Positions 1 through 11,300 of a stretch of DNA of 64,000 bases are shown here, one piece after another (the first letter of the stretch is position 1; every line of letters starts with the position of its first letter). The stretch comes from Andalucia godoyi (lineage: Eukaryota; Discoba; Jakobea; Jakobida; Andaluciidae). The position numbers and the translations under genes were made by a program. The notes beneath the pieces were generated by a model. That model worked only from the letters and a program-made list of their open reading frames with translations. It did no database searches and was not told the origin of the DNA. Where the stretch lies: positions 327,894-391,893 of the forward strand of contig VRVR01000015.1 of the NCBI GenBank assembly GCA_009859145.1, written 5' to 3'.

Positions 1-3000
1 CACCGCAGTCCGTTCTTGTTAAACACCATGAAGCCCATGTGATAGAAGCTAGAGGCATCCACAACATCCAGAACCTGCGCAAGGAGGATGTACACCGTGG
101 TCGGCTTGGTGACTTTGAGCAAATACTGCGGATTCTTCGTAAACTTCGCAGCATTGTTCACAGAGCCTCCTGCGGTTTCTCCTTTCCACTCTCCCAATGC
201 TTCCGCCTTCTTCCACGTCTTCGGAACGACCCTGCAGAGATAGAGAGTGGGGAAGTTTTCAATAAACGCTTCGAACGACATGTAGAACGCACCATCATCG
301 GCAACACCGGGCGCCATCGGTCCCAGCTTCGCTCGCAAACGCGGGGTCCACAATGGAGAGTCATCGCAATAATCTCCCGTCCATTCGCCTTGGCCCCACG
401 GATTTCGGAGCCGCACAAGACGGATATCGTCGATCTCCACCACATTCAAGATGGCATACGCATGACCTTGCACAATCCCCTCGGAACTGGAATCCGTATC
501 CTTACCGGCACTCGAGCCTGCGCCCATCAGGAATCCAGACTCAAAGGCCGTGAGCATCTTTTGCCACAGTCGTTCGCTTGTCTTTGTGGATTCTGGGATA
601 CCACCAGTCAAGGAGGTTAATCCTGTGTGAACAAACCCGCCTTCAATTCCAGAATAGGATCCACCTCCGAACCGCTTTGCAAACGCCTTTTCCACAATGG
701 CGGGCCACAACTCACCTTCGTGAACAGACTGCGCAAACGCTGGACCAGATCGATTGTCGTCGTATGGAAGGAAGTCGTCCACCATCACAGATTCCTGTCG
801 ACCATTCACAAACAGCTTGACAGAATAAACACCTGCAATCACGCAATCCTTCAGCGAGCCGCCAACGGGCTTCAGGAACATGTCTTCGATGCGCGTGCGA
901 TCCATGGCCACCACAGTCATTGCAGACAGAAGCCAGCAGTCACCAAGCGAGCCTTGTGCAACCGAAGAATCTGTATTCTGAGCCTTGATGACATCGGCAT
1001 TTGCACGCTGTTCAGCATTCATTCGGCCCCAAACAAAACCAGATTTTCCAATTGCCTGCGCGTCGCGATCGCTGAACACTTTGTCCTTGAAAAGCGTCCG
1101 ATTGGATTTCGAAGACTGGACAGCTTCCGTCAGCCGAATCACATCCGGATCTGCACTACTCAAACTCGATCGGTTCTTTTCAGTTTCCGCTTTTCGGCGA
1201 CGCTCCTCCTCCTCCTTCTCCTTCTTCTTCTTCGCTTCTTCTTCTGCCTTCCTCTGAGCAGCTTTCTCTTCCTCTTCCTGCTTCCGTTTGACAGCTTCCT
1301 GTCGCTTCCGCTCGATTTCACGTCGCCTCTCGTTTTCTGCATTCTTTCGGCGTCTCTCCTCTTCTTCTTCGTCGGCGTCCGTAGCGTCACGTTCCAGTTG
1401 GTCGCGTCGTTTTCTTTCCGCTTCCCTACGTCGTTCCTCCTCTTCTTCCTCCTCCTGCTCTTTCTGGAGACGCAGACGCTCAATTTCTTCACGCTTCCGT
1501 TGTTCTTCATTCTGCAAACGGATTCTTTCCAACTCCTCGCGCTTCCTCTGCTCCTCTTCTAATCGCCGCTTATTACCTTCTTCCTCTTCTTCCAGTCGTC
1601 GACGTTCTTCTTCTTGTAGTCGAAGTCGGATGGCGTCATCCTCGCTCCTGCGCCTGTTTTCTTCGTCTTTTCTCTTCTTCTCATCCTCCAGTAACCGCTG
1701 ACGGCGGACTCGTTCTGCTTCTTCGTCTTCCTTCTGTTTGCGCTCGTCCTCACGTTTTTGCTCAGACTTCTTTTCGAGATACAACTTGTAGTCCTTCTGC
1801 ACCGCCATCCGATCCTCGTTCTTGATGCTCGGGAGGGACTGCTTTTGCAGGATCTCATACAGGATGATCTGATCCCGAAGTTCGACAGGAACCATAGCAA
1901 TTTGCTCCAAATCCACGGGCAACGGGGTGACACGAGGATTTGCAGGCGTTGCAGGACCGGGATCATGCGCAGAAATGGATGCAGTGGGCAGAGGACTGGC
2001 AGGCAGGCCTTGACTGCCCGAAGACGCCGCCCCACCAGCTCCAGTCACACCTCCTGTGGCTCCACCATCTCCAGGGCCCTTCTTGTTGAGGTTGCCACTT
2101 AGGAAAACATCGCGCTGTTTGTAAAGACTCTGCAGGCGCTCCGCAATAAACTGACTCCAGCGCGCTTCGTCAGCCTTCATAATGGACTGGCCGGTCAGCC
2201 AGACAAACATTTCCACCAAAGCGAAGTACTTCAAGAAGCGAATAGCAGCGTGCCGGACTTCAGCATCCGCTTTGAAAACCTCCGTGCACAGTGCAGCCAC
2301 ATTACACTCCGACTTGTATTTCTTGGCGATCTCCTCACTCTCCTTCAGTTCAACGTGCGGCATCTTTTCTTCGATGCGCATCAGCGTGACTTCCGGATAC
2401 GGAGATGTCGCCTCAGACCCCTCGGCTGCATCATACTGTTTAACAGCAAGTTCTAATGACAAGTCGTAAAAGACGCGGTCAATCAGCAAATGGTCATGCG
2501 CCGAATGCTCCGGGGCAGATGCTGGGCCGTCTTCAATCATCTTTGCAGAAATCAAGGCATTAAAGTATCGATTACGTGCGGAGTTAATGCAGGCCTTGAT
2601 GACGGGTTCCGGGCAGTACGGAGACACAAGATGCAGCTGGTGGCGGACAAACCTGGAAAACCAGACGGTGCAGACAAACAGACAGAGAAGAGCGAAAGAC
2701 GAAACGTCCATTCCGATCCACGCAGGGCTTAAGAAGAGGGTGGCCACCACGCCCCAAATCAGCAGCGTGAAAAGAGCGCAATACAGCGCAACAGTTCCCA
2801 AACTGCTCGCAACAACGTCCGGAAGGTCATTGGTCTGACTGAACTTGTACACTGGGAAGATATACTCGCTCCAGACAATAAAGCAATGGGGATTCCGCAA
2901 GTGAACATATAAGTGCATGGCAGCCAGCGCCATGAACAAGCAGAATATCGACGCCGCAAACATCGAAAAACCGCCAAAGGCATATGACGTGGCAAAGCCA

Positions 3001-5255
3001 ATGCCAACACCGATTCCGGCGAGTATCATGAGAATGCCTCCAACAACCTGCACATGACGTGGTGGTAAGTAATAGTTGTTCGAAACCCACCGAACAATCG
3101 TGAATACTGCAGCGGCGGCGCCGAACAAGATGAACAAGAGGACGACGCCAGCGATAATGGACAACACGACGAAAACTGCGATCATGAATGCCACAAAACA
3201 CGCCAAAGCAAAAGAAAGCAAAATGATAGAACTCGTCTGCAACTTCCACTTGTTATCCTTCCACACAATGAATCCAGAAACAGTGGAAACGAAGATTGGA
3301 TAGGCAAGCACACAGAACAAAAGCACCAGCGCAGAATTGGATGGAACGCCGTTCAAACTGGTATAGTAGAATATGATGCCGTACAATATCAGCGTGATGA
3401 AGGAAATGCTTTCGATAATCATGGAGAAGACAGACAACTTCAGCGTTTGGAACCATTCGACTACGGGTAAAAAGGAGAAAACGACAATCAAAGGACAAAC
3501 GCAAATGCTCCATCCGATGAATGTCGGGCTCACAGTCGCCGCGATCAAGCCACCCCACGCAACGAACAAGGCCACAAACAAGAACGCCCACACCCATACA
3601 GATGGCTTCACCCACTTGTATTCGCCCTTTTTCCAAACCAAGTAAAAGTACAGGGCGCACAACAATGCGGGAAACGCAAAAATGAAACAAAACAAAACAA
3701 TAAAGGATCGTGTGATGAAGTATAACAGGAGCCCCTCAAGACCAGAGACAACAATTGCAGCAAGGGCGACCCATACCGACGGTTGCTTGAGGATCGCAAA
3801 ACTGACCGCCCCGCAATTCACCGCGGCAGTCTTCACGGTGTCCTTCACGGTGTCCATCCGCTGCACGGACAATACGAACCCGGTGGAAAGGAGCCATTCC
3901 TGTCGGTAGAGCAGCCGCAACGTTGTCAATATGAACATGTATGGAATCAAGATCAGAATAGCTGCAACTCCGAATTCCCACTGCCCATGGGACTGGCCGT
4001 CCATTACGGAAACTGTGGCAATTCCTGCAACCTTGGACACCGCGATCACACCAGCAATAAAGGGAATGGTTAGGAATAGCAGATTAAATTCCGGAGTCTG
4101 GAACACCTTCACCATCTCTCGCCGGGAGATTCTATTCGAACGCAGGTTCGTGAGTGTTTTCAAAGTGTCTTTCAATTTCACCAACGAGAACCCCATGGAT
4201 AACTGAGGACTCTTCTTCTCCAAACTGACGCGATGATTGACCAGGGACGTGGAGAACAGCAGCCCGAAGAACACATAAAGCAGGCAGATGCCAAGGAACC
4301 AGACCTCGTCGCCAAATGAAAAGAGTGCGATACGACAAATCGTGGACACACCCAGAACTGCAAGAGGACTGACCAAGAAACCAGACGTAATGTACAGGGC
4401 CACATTGATATCGATGAAGAGCACGCAGCCTCCCATGATGAAGCCCAGGTTCGAGGCTCCTCCGGTGGCGCCGTCAGGCGTCCTGAACTTCACAACAAGT
4501 GCATAGGCAAGCAGAATGCCAACCGATACGACATACAGGACTATAGATTTCATCTTTCGAGAAAACTGTCTTTTCACGGAAAATGAAGACACCGCAGACG
4601 TGCCAAAACCGAGCTCAAACTCCCCATCGACCAGCGTATCCATTGTCTGGATGCAAGGAGCAGTAGACGGAAGCTCCACAGAGTCCTGTGTATTGTAGAA
4701 TGTGATCATCGTGATGCAGAGCATATTCAGCGCGAACATGATCGCCGAAACTCCGGTGAACGTAAACGGTTTCAGTCCAAACACCACCGTTAGCTCATAC
4801 GCGACAAAGAACACCAATGACGATACCAGAAACGCATAGATGCCGCGCGACCACGGAAAGAAGCCCTGAGTCGCCCATCGCAACAAGGCCGAAGCGAACG
4901 GCAGGATAAACCCTCCAAAAAAGAGCATCGTAAGGCCGACCACGACCGGCGATATTTTTGCACAGACAACAATCGACCACGCCAAAAGCAACCCGACTGG
5001 AGGAGCAACCGTCAGGAAAACGAGCACGGGCTCCAAGACCGCCAGCGTCCATTTGAAATCCCACGGAATCTTCGCAACCGACTGAAGCTTTGCGATCCAC
5101 ACAGGCCACCGAAACACATTCCAGTGAAGAAGGAACTGAAGTGATGAGAACGACAAGATCAGCATGATGAAAAACGGAAGCCCAAGGCTCAGAGCATACG
5201 AGCGGAAGAGAGTCTCGTCAAACTCGGAGTCCGACGTGCTGCTCTCCAGTGCCAT
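1..5255 (-). CDS. Transmembrane (DEK1-type, TML) calpain, C-terminus cut by window edge
   Basis: One open frame runs from the ATG at 5255 to the left edge without a stop, about 1,750 codons. Residues 1 to about 870 hold many hydrophobic membrane segments, probably around twenty. A Gly/Pro/Ser-rich linker follows, then a strongly charged E/R/K coiled coil at about 1170-1365. After it comes a papain-like calpain core: GSLGDCWLLSA with catalytic Cys1440, QGHAYAILNVVE with His1598, and RLRNPWGQGEW with Asn1618, so the triad is complete. The sequence ends inside what should be the C2-like domain. This order, a large membrane array followed by CysPc, is that of plant DEK1 and protist TML-calpains, Ca2+-regulated Cys proteases that act at the plasma membrane or endomembranes. 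Family assignment is strong; substrate and role are unknown. Confidence 0.9.
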   Translation of the reverse strand, partial: MALESSTSDSEFDETLFRSYALSLGLPFFIMLILSFSSLQFLLHWNVFRWPVWIAKLQSVAKIPWDFKWTLAVLEPVLVFLTVAPPVGLLLAWSIVVCAKISPVVVGLTMLFFGGFILPFASALLRWATQGFFPWSRGIYAFLVSSLVFFVAYELTVVFGLKPFTFTGVSAIMFALNMLCITMITFYNTQDSVELPSTAPCIQTMDTLVDGEFELGFGTSAVSSFSVKRQFSRKMKSIVLYVVSVGILLAYALVVKFRTPDGATGGASNLGFIMGGCVLFIDINVALYITSGFLVSPLAVLGVSTICRIALFSFGDEVWFLGICLLYVFFGLLFSTSLVNHRVSLEKKSPQLSMGFSLVKLKDTLKTLTNLRSNRISRREMVKVFQTPEFNLLFLTIPFIAGVIAVSKVAGIATVSVMDGQSHGQWEFGVAAILILIPYMFILTTLRLLYRQEWLLSTGFVLSVQRMDTVKDTVKTAAVNCGAVSFAILKQPSVWVALAAIVVSGLEGLLLYFITRSFIVLFCFIFAFPALLCALYFYLVWKKGEYKWVKPSVWVWAFLFVALFVAWGGLIAATVSPTFIGWSICVCPLIVVFSFLPVVEWFQTLKLSVFSMIIESISFITLILYGIIFYYTSLNGVPSNSALVLLFCVLAYPIFVSTVSGFIVWKDNKWKLQTSSIILLSFALACFVAFMIAVFVVLSIIAGVVLLFILFGAAAAVFTIVRWVSNNYYLPPRHVQVVGGILMILAGIGVGIGFATSYAFGGFSMFAASIFCLFMALAAMHLYVHLRNPHCFIVWSEYIFPVYKFSQTNDLPDVVASSLGTVALYCALFTLLIWGVVATLFLSPAWIGMDVSSFALLCLFVCTVWFSRFVRHQLHLVSPYCPEPVIKACINSARNRYFNALISAKMIEDGPASAPEHSAHDHLLIDRVFYDLSLELAVKQYDAAEGSEATSPYPEVTLMRIEEKMPHVELKESEEIAKKYKSECNVAALCTEVFKADAEVRHAAIRFLKYFALVEMFVWLTGQSIMKADEARWSQFIAERLQSLYKQRDVFLSGNLNKKGPGDGGATGGVTGAGGAASSGSQGLPASPLPTASISAHDPGPATPANPRVTPLPVDLEQIAMVPVELRDQIILYEILQKQSLPSIKNEDRMAVQKDYKLYLEKKSEQKREDERKQKEDEEAERVRRQRLLEDEKKRKDEENRRRSEDDAIRLRLQEEERRRLEEEEEGNKRRLEEEQRKREELERIRLQNEEQRKREEIERLRLQKEQEEEEEEERRREAERKRRDQLERDATDADEEEEERRRKNAENERRREIERKRQEAVKRKQEEEEKAAQRKAEEEAKKKKEKEEEERRRKAETEKNRSSLSSADPDVIRLTEAVQSSKSNRTLFKDKVFSDRDAQAIGKSGFVWGRMNAEQRANADVIKAQNTDSSVAQGSLGDCWLLSAMTVVAMDRTRIEDMFLKPVGGSLKDCVIAGVYSVKLFVNGRQESVMVDDFLPYDDNRSGPAFAQSVHEGELWPAIVEKAFAKRFGGGSYSGIEGGFVHTGLTSLTGGIPESTKTSERLWQKMLTAFESGFLMGAGSSAGKDTDSSSEGIVQGHAYAILNVVEIDDIRLVRLRNPWGQGEWTGDYCDDSPLWTPRLRAKLGPMAPGVADDGAFYMSFEAFIENFPTLYLCRVVPKTWKKAEALGEWKGETAGGSVNNAAKFTKNPQYLLKVTKPTTVYILLAQVLDVVDASSFYHMGFMVFNKNGLR

Positions 5256-5880
5256 TTCCCCCTCGCCACAGTTGGAATTGCTCGATTATCCAGCAATTGA
5301 ATGTCGAGAATACACGAAAGGAGGCAGGAAAAAAAAAGCGCAAATCAAAAATTTATAATATGAAAAGAAAAAGAAAGAAGAAAATACATATGAAAAATTA
5401 AATTTTAAAATAAAATAAAAAAATTTATTTAGTAAAGAGCAAAGAATGGATCGAAAGAATCGAAAGAAATACAGGGAAACGGATTCCGCAGCCGAAGGTT
5501 TCCTGATGACCGACGAGCGACTGATCAGAGGAAAACCTTTTTGCACGGCGCTCGTACAGTTCGACCGCTTTGTGTGTGCATGAGCAACAAAACACGAGTG
5601 CACACACGCAGGCAAATGGACATGTACAGTCGCTTTCATGGAGATTCGGTTTTTGCCGTTCTGAGCTTTTGGCATCCGAATCCCGTATTTCTGATTGGGC
5701 GTTTCGATTCGATTCGATTCGATTCGTTTCTCTTTTCTTCCCAGTTTTCCATTCGTTTGACGGTCACTGTTTGTTGCTAACGCGGTGAAGAGGCAGCAAA
5801 AAAAGAGAGAGGAGGGAATACAGCTGGTGATGCGCGCGCGCGTGTGTGTGTATGTGTGACTGCGATTTGAGTGGTTGCAG
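5256..5880. promoter_or_regulatory. Divergent intergenic region, calpain / TDP2-like
   Basis: About 625 bp between two start codons. It is very AT-rich at 5335-5440, has a GATTC-type pentanucleotide run at 5704-5726 and an alternating GC/GT tract at 5832-5858. It presumably holds both promoters. I see no RNA gene. Confidence 0.6.
5704..5726. repeat. (ATTCG)n pentanucleotide microsatellite
   Basis: Four to five tandem copies of a GATTC/ATTCG unit, read directly, about 160 bp upstream of the TDP2-like start. Confidence 0.85.
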
Positions 5881-6753
5881 ATGTGGGAGTGGTTGAAGTC
5901 GAAGCGTGCCAAGCATGAGTGCTCGTCTTCTTTCTCCTTGGACACAGTGAAGCTGCTTACGTACAACGTGTGGTTTGATACGATGGCGAGAGAATTGCGG
6001 ACGTCTGCGTTAGTTGCATGCTTGGTGGAAGAGAGTGCGGACGTAATGGGGCTGCAAGAAGTCACTCCAGAAGTCCTGATGCTGCTACTCGGATATCCTG
6101 CCCTCTGCTCCATGTATCCTTATTGGAGCACGAAGAGCGTGGCGGAGGTTCGGCCCTATCAGGTACTGATGCTTAGCAAGTGGCGGCCTGTTGATCACAG
6201 GAGTATTGCGCTTCCGACTTGTATGGGCCGCAAAGGCGAGATGATCCGGTTCGACATTGGTCCAAATAGCGATATGGCATTTTGGTGCGCAACAGTGCAT
6301 CTCGAGTCGCTGAATTCTCAGGCAGTCCGACGCTCGCAACTGGATATTCTCTGCAGGGAGCTCTCAGCGAGTGCACAGAACCCGAAGCAGCCCGGAGGAA
6401 GGCTTTCTGTGCTCATGGGCGATTTCAATTATTTTGGAGATTGCGAAGATGCTGAAATCACAAGAAACGAATTCAAGGATGCCTGGCTGTTCTTGCATTC
6501 TGACAAGTCGCCGGACGACGGGTACACGTACGATTCTCATCGGAACCCAATGCTGTCACCAAAGTATCGCGACCGGCTTGACCGTGTCATTTGGGCATCG
6601 CTTCCCAGTTCGGGCGCAGCACACACTGCAAATTGGGCACCAACCGCAATGCGCATCATTGGAAATGTCCCTGGTCAGTACGGTCTTCCACCTAACCTTC
6701 TCATCTCCGATCACTACGGACTGGTTGCCGTGTTCCAACCGCAGGTCGTCTGA
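5881..6753 (+). CDS. Endonuclease/exonuclease/phosphatase-fold protein, TDP2-like
   Basis: 290 aa. The metal-dependent EEP fold is visible from four ordered motifs: TYNVWF (Asn29), LQEV (Glu60), GDFNYFGD (Asp181, Asn183) and the terminal SDHYGL (Asp277, His278). The compact size and the motif spacing fit tyrosyl-DNA phosphodiesterase 2 (5'-phosphotyrosyl repair of topoisomerase adducts), but related EEP phosphatases (CCR4-like, inositol phosphatase, sphingomyelinase) share these motifs, so the substrate is not certain. The ATG at 5881 is the first in frame and is directly preceded by TTGCAG, which could be an intron acceptor of a 5'UTR intron. There is no obvious targeting signal. An AATAAA lies at 6801, about 48 bp past the stop. 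Confidence 0.8.
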   Translation: MWEWLKSKRAKHECSSSFSLDTVKLLTYNVWFDTMARELRTSALVACLVEESADVMGLQEVTPEVLMLLLGYPALCSMYPYWSTKSVAEVRPYQVLMLSKWRPVDHRSIALPTCMGRKGEMIRFDIGPNSDMAFWCATVHLESLNSQAVRRSQLDILCRELSASAQNPKQPGGRLSVLMGDFNYFGDCEDAEITRNEFKDAWLFLHSDKSPDDGYTYDSHRNPMLSPKYRDRLDRVIWASLPSSGAAHTANWAPTAMRIIGNVPGQYGLPPNLLISDHYGLVAVFQPQVV

Positions 6754-7406
6754 ACAACCGACGTACGCACTACGCTGCCCAACACACACGAAATAGTGAC
6801 AATAAAAGTAAATCATTATTGCCTTAAATGCGAGTTTGACGCTGCTTGATGCACCAATTTTCCCCCCGAAAAAATTCCCGAATTGGCTTTCGGAGGGCTT
6901 CTCCAATCCAAGACAAAATGATGCAAAACCTTCTTTTCGTTATGGCTTACAACGTAGTTTCGTTGTCGTTGACCCAATTTCTTGGTTGTGCGGCGTGCTG
7001 TTCGCGAACATCAGCTTATATATATACTTCTTGGTGGAAGAATGCAGAGCACTGGGAATGCAGATGCAGAAAAGAGCCATCCAAAGGCTCGCTCTGTCTA
7101 CGAATCATCTTCAGCTCTTGTTTCCCGCGTATGCTTTTCCTCCTTCAAAAAAAGTGATTGCTACTTCTTTGGTGCAATTAGGGTAGCTGTAGTACTCATT
7201 GTGCGGTTGTGTATGTGTATGTGTATGTGTGCGTGCGATTTGTAGATGACCTTGCTGCACCAAACTGTGCATTCGTTTTTCCGAAATCTAGCAAATAATC
7301 AAGTCGATGTTTGTATGTTGGCTTTTTTATTTTTATTTTTATTTGAGGTGTTTTGTTCTTTGCTGAGCAGCTTCTCTTTCTCTCATTGTTTGTTCTGCTT
7401 CACGTC
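6754..7406. other. Intergenic region, TDP2-like / unknown gene
   Basis: Contains the 3' end of the TDP2-like transcript (AATAAA at 6801), a TATATATA stretch near 7019, a TGTATG repeat at 7207-7232 and an AT-rich block at 7322-7346. Short ORFs here show no protein-like features. Confidence 0.5.
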
Positions 7407-8291
7407 ATGACATCATTTTCCTCCTTACTCATGCGATCATGTGTCGAAGCATTGAATTCTGTCCAAAACATTCTTCAAATATGCAGGAAAGACGACGAGT
7501 TGATTGCGCAGTCGCGGGAGCTTGTGCAGACATCACAGGCGCTGGTGACTCGAAAGCTGTCCCTGCCCGCGCTTTCCGACCACGCCCGGAAGCTGTTTCC
7601 AGGAGACGTTCATAAGAGGTTTTACGATGCTGGACGGCTGAAGCGCGGGTTGTGGAGACGCGAGGTGGTGCTTCGATACATGCATCAACATTACGATGTC
7701 CGATACCGATGCTTTCGCGCTGGGGTCCAAGACCAGAGGATGTGCACAGACTGCCAGACCAAGACACTTTCGTTCCACGGTCCGCTGGATCCGTTTGCGA
7801 GATATTTGCTGCGATTCAAGGATTTTTCGCAGGTTCTTGTGGACAACATAAACATTCTGGACGCGAGTGGGCCAATCAGCAGATTTGCGCGGTTCATGAT
7901 GCGGCGCACCATCCTCTTGCGAATCGGAGGGAATAGGAGTGTCAGCATCCAGTTTCAGAGAAGGGTCGACGCGCAAGTGTGGTTTGTCTCGTCTTTTGAC
8001 ATCGAGATGCCAAATACGCCGCTGGAGGTCGATGAGCTGAAGCTGGATTGGTTCCGGAGGTTCTTCAATACTCGCGGACCAATGTCTGCGGAAGCAGCTG
8101 CGCAGACTCTCGTAGCCGCCCTGGCATCCTTCGCCATTGTCCAGTCCAGCACTCCATCTGTCGGAGGGATCAACGCGAATGTTAATGTTAGTGCCTTGGA
8201 CACTGCCCTGCCGGCGTCGGAGCCTGCTGAAAGAATCGTCTCTGACCCGGCGCTCAATCCGAGTACTGCCCATTCGTTTTCGAATACATGA
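7407..8291 (+). CDS. Unrecognised 294-aa protein
   Basis: 294 aa from the first in-frame ATG; a second ATG is eight codons on. I do not recognise the family. The composition looks like a folded protein: an N-terminal helical part (about 10-60), a basic middle with a single CxxC (CTDC, preceded by a Cys at RYRCF), and a mixed alpha/beta stretch with many Arg/Phe residues (LLRFKDFSQVL, ARFMMRRTILLRI) up to about residue 215. The last 60 residues are Ala/Ser-rich and probably disordered. No membrane segment or signal peptide is evident. It converges on SEC31 with only 50 bp between stop codons; an AATAAA lies at 8296, so the 3' ends of the two transcripts probably overlap. Confidence 0.75.
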   Translation: MTSFSSLLMRSCVEALNSVQNILQICRKDDELIAQSRELVQTSQALVTRKLSLPALSDHARKLFPGDVHKRFYDAGRLKRGLWRREVVLRYMHQHYDVRYRCFRAGVQDQRMCTDCQTKTLSFHGPLDPFARYLLRFKDFSQVLVDNINILDASGPISRFARFMMRRTILLRIGGNRSVSIQFQRRVDAQVWFVSSFDIEMPNTPLEVDELKLDWFRRFFNTRGPMSAEAAAQTLVAALASFAIVQSSTPSVGGINANVNVSALDTALPASEPAERIVSDPALNPSTAHSFSNT

Positions 8292-8341
8292 CGATAATAA
8301 AAAAATTAAAAAAAAACCGAGTAGTTTTAACTAATTTTAGC

Positions 8342-11300
8342 TTATTGAAGCTTGATCTTCAGATCAACAAGGAATTGCTTCAAACCTTTTGCCCAGACCG
8401 ACGTCTCGTTCCAGTGATCAGTGGTCAGCTTCCCAAGCACTTCAGACGCCCTAGCAACATCCCTTGCACGAATTGCGTTCGTAATGTCATCCACAATGGC
8501 AAGTACGGTCGCAGAAATACCATCGCTTGCCAGGGCTCGGAACAAAGTCAGCAGAGCCTTCCCTACAAATTCCTTCTTGCGAGGATCAGCATTGGCATAC
8601 GCCCAGGCATACACTTCCTGCAAAAACTTGGCAGATGCGCCGCCCTTGCTCTCAGGAATGAAGCTGTCCACCTGGAATTCCTCCACGGTGAGAACCGCCG
8701 GGGCTGCAGGGGCACTCGGTGCAGTCGCGATTGGAGATGTCTGGTGTTGCTGGTAGTCTGCGGCAGGAGCCTGGTAGGCACCCGCATGTGTCACAGGTGC
8801 GACATGTGCGGGAGTCGCAGGAACAGCAGTGGCAGGCATCGATGCTGAAGGACCAAGAGGAAGGGAGGCGGGAGTAGCAGTGGATGCCAGGGTAGGAGCA
8901 GAGGCAGGGGCAGCAAATTGCGATGCATGCTCGTAATGGGAGTGACTCATGGGTGCAGCAGACTGCGACACAGAATTTGAATACGCAGCTTGTTGGTAAG
9001 CTTCCGTCACTGATCGACGTCCAGAAGAGGCATTATACTGACCCGCAGGATCGTGCGCATAGTGATGACCCTGAGATAAATGCTCATACTGCGACTGAAC
9101 TGGAGTGGAAACAGCAGGCACCGCAGCGGCAGCAGGGGCGACTGCAGGCGCAACCAATGCTGCATCCAAACGATCTCGCAGCTCGCGTGCGTCCGACAGC
9201 AATGGATCGGAGTCCATGGCGGCTCCAATGACGGCAATGAACTTCCGTGCCAAAGCAAGTCTGCCTTGCGCAGCCAGACGGGTTGCATAGTCCAACGCAT
9301 GCTGTGCGAACTGATGCGTCGCTGATGCTGCCGATGACGGCCGTTCAGGAGCAGAAAATTGTATGGAAATTTGCAGAACGCACGCCTTCTCCATATAGTC
9401 CGCAGTATGGTCCCACAAAGCCAGACACTTATCCATATCGCCAGCACACATGTAGCAGACCACAGCACGTTCAACTTCGCCAGAAGCCTCCAAACGAGAA
9501 CCCAGCATCCCAACAAGACTCGAAAACGACTCCTGAGATGCGTAGGAACACAACACTGCAAGAACATCTTTCCAAGACGAGGCAATGTCTTCAATGGATT
9601 GAATCAAGTGATCGAATGTTCCGTTCACCACAGAGGACACAATGCGGCCATACTTGCTCTGCGATCGATCTCGACTCGCTGTCAGTGAATCCAAATACGC
9701 TCTGCGGGTCTTTTCCCACAGCGAACCGTTATGGGGGTCGCAAGACGCAAGCAACAGTGCATCCGCCCAAGCAGAAGCTCGTATGCATCGTGCTACCGCA
9801 TCGGGAAAATCACGAGTCACAACGGATCGGGTGAGAGCAGCAAGCGTACCAGCGCCGAGATTCATGCCACCAAAAGAGTCCGTCACACTTTCAAACAACG
9901 CATCCTCATTTGACGTGGTAGCAGTTGCGTTGGGAGAAAACACACTAGTCTCGTTTGCATCCCACTTGGCTTCGGGCTGTGCAGTATGAGACCCCTCGTC
10001 GCTCGATTCCAAGATCGCCGGGGCTGCATCATCAACGTATCCCAAGTGCTTCATGAGCACGTTGCGGGTGTCGCGCGTAAACAAAATGCCGAGGATTTTC
10101 CAGATCTGCGCTTCCTTGGCATGCCCTCTGGACTCATACTCGACAGTCTTCTTTTGGCAGTATGCAGAAAGCGGAGCCGTGTGACCGTCGGAAGTATATA
10201 CAGACAATGCAATATCAAGATCTTCAGCACGAGCCACAAACTCCGGGTCAGTAATGACAGTTTTCAGGGCCCCGACGGATTTCTTTGTGGCTGCGTCCCA
10301 AGATACGGAAACCAGTTTCCCTCCAAAACCAAACGAGGCGCTGGCCGGTCTCCGGAGCCATTTAGGAGCATACGGCGGGACACCAGAGATGGTGTTCCAG
10401 TTTGCACCCTGCATGGTCAGTACCGATATCTTCCCGTCAAAGGACCCAGTGGCCACAATAGAAGGAGACTTGGGTGACCAAATCGCTCTATGAACCCAGT
10501 TGTCGGACGCGGGAAGCTCGGCAACCTGGCGACCATCTTCCGGATTCCAGCAGATGACCCGGTTGTCCCTGCCGCAGGACAGCAACAATCCGGCATCATC
10601 CGGGCACCAGGCGAGAGACAGAATTCCAGCAGAGTGACCTTCAAGAACACGAATGGGGGCCACAGCCGTTCTCAAATCCCAAATCTGGACCACAGGCGAT
10701 GCGTCGTCTTCCGAGGCAACCGCAACTTGGGTCGCATTCTCTGGGTTCCACGAGATTGCAGAGCAGCGCAGCTTTCTGTTCTTGTCAGCAAACGTAAAAA
10801 CAGGTCTCTTTTGCTTGAGATCCCAGACAACAGAGAGGCCATTGATGGAAGTCGAGCCCAAAATGTGCGCAACTTTGCGGTTCCACGCAACATCGCTGAC
10901 CTCCTCGGTGTGGGGATTCCTGCCACCCGGGGCAGCCCAAGCACCCGACGACTCACCAAGAGTCCAGATGTACACCTGTCCATCCGCGCCGCCGGATGCG
11001 AGCATGCTCGGCTGGAACGGATTGAACTGCAACGCCCGAACATCGCCTTCGTGTTTCTTCAGCAGAATCGGCTCCATCGTGGAATCAGAGCCTTGGGACG
11101 GCGGAGAGTTAAAGAACTCCTCTCCATTCACATTTACAGAGCTCGCTGTTGGCGGTTGATACGACGAAATCATATTGTCGGCATTCCAAAGCTGAATGGA
11201 ACCATCCACAAGCGCTCCAGCTATCAGCGATCCGCCCCAATCCAGCCTGCTGAACCGCTCTGGCGCATCAATTGTAGCAACAATAGACATATCACGTGTG

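Noticed and set aside
1160-1562. Short + and - ORFs rich in Ser/Arg/Leu over 1160-1700
   Set aside because: These are alternative frames of the E/K/R coiled coil of the calpain gene.
5286-6113. 275-codon minus-strand ORF
   Set aside because: It spans low-complexity DNA and runs through the antisense of the TDP2-like gene; no domain and many unusual residues.
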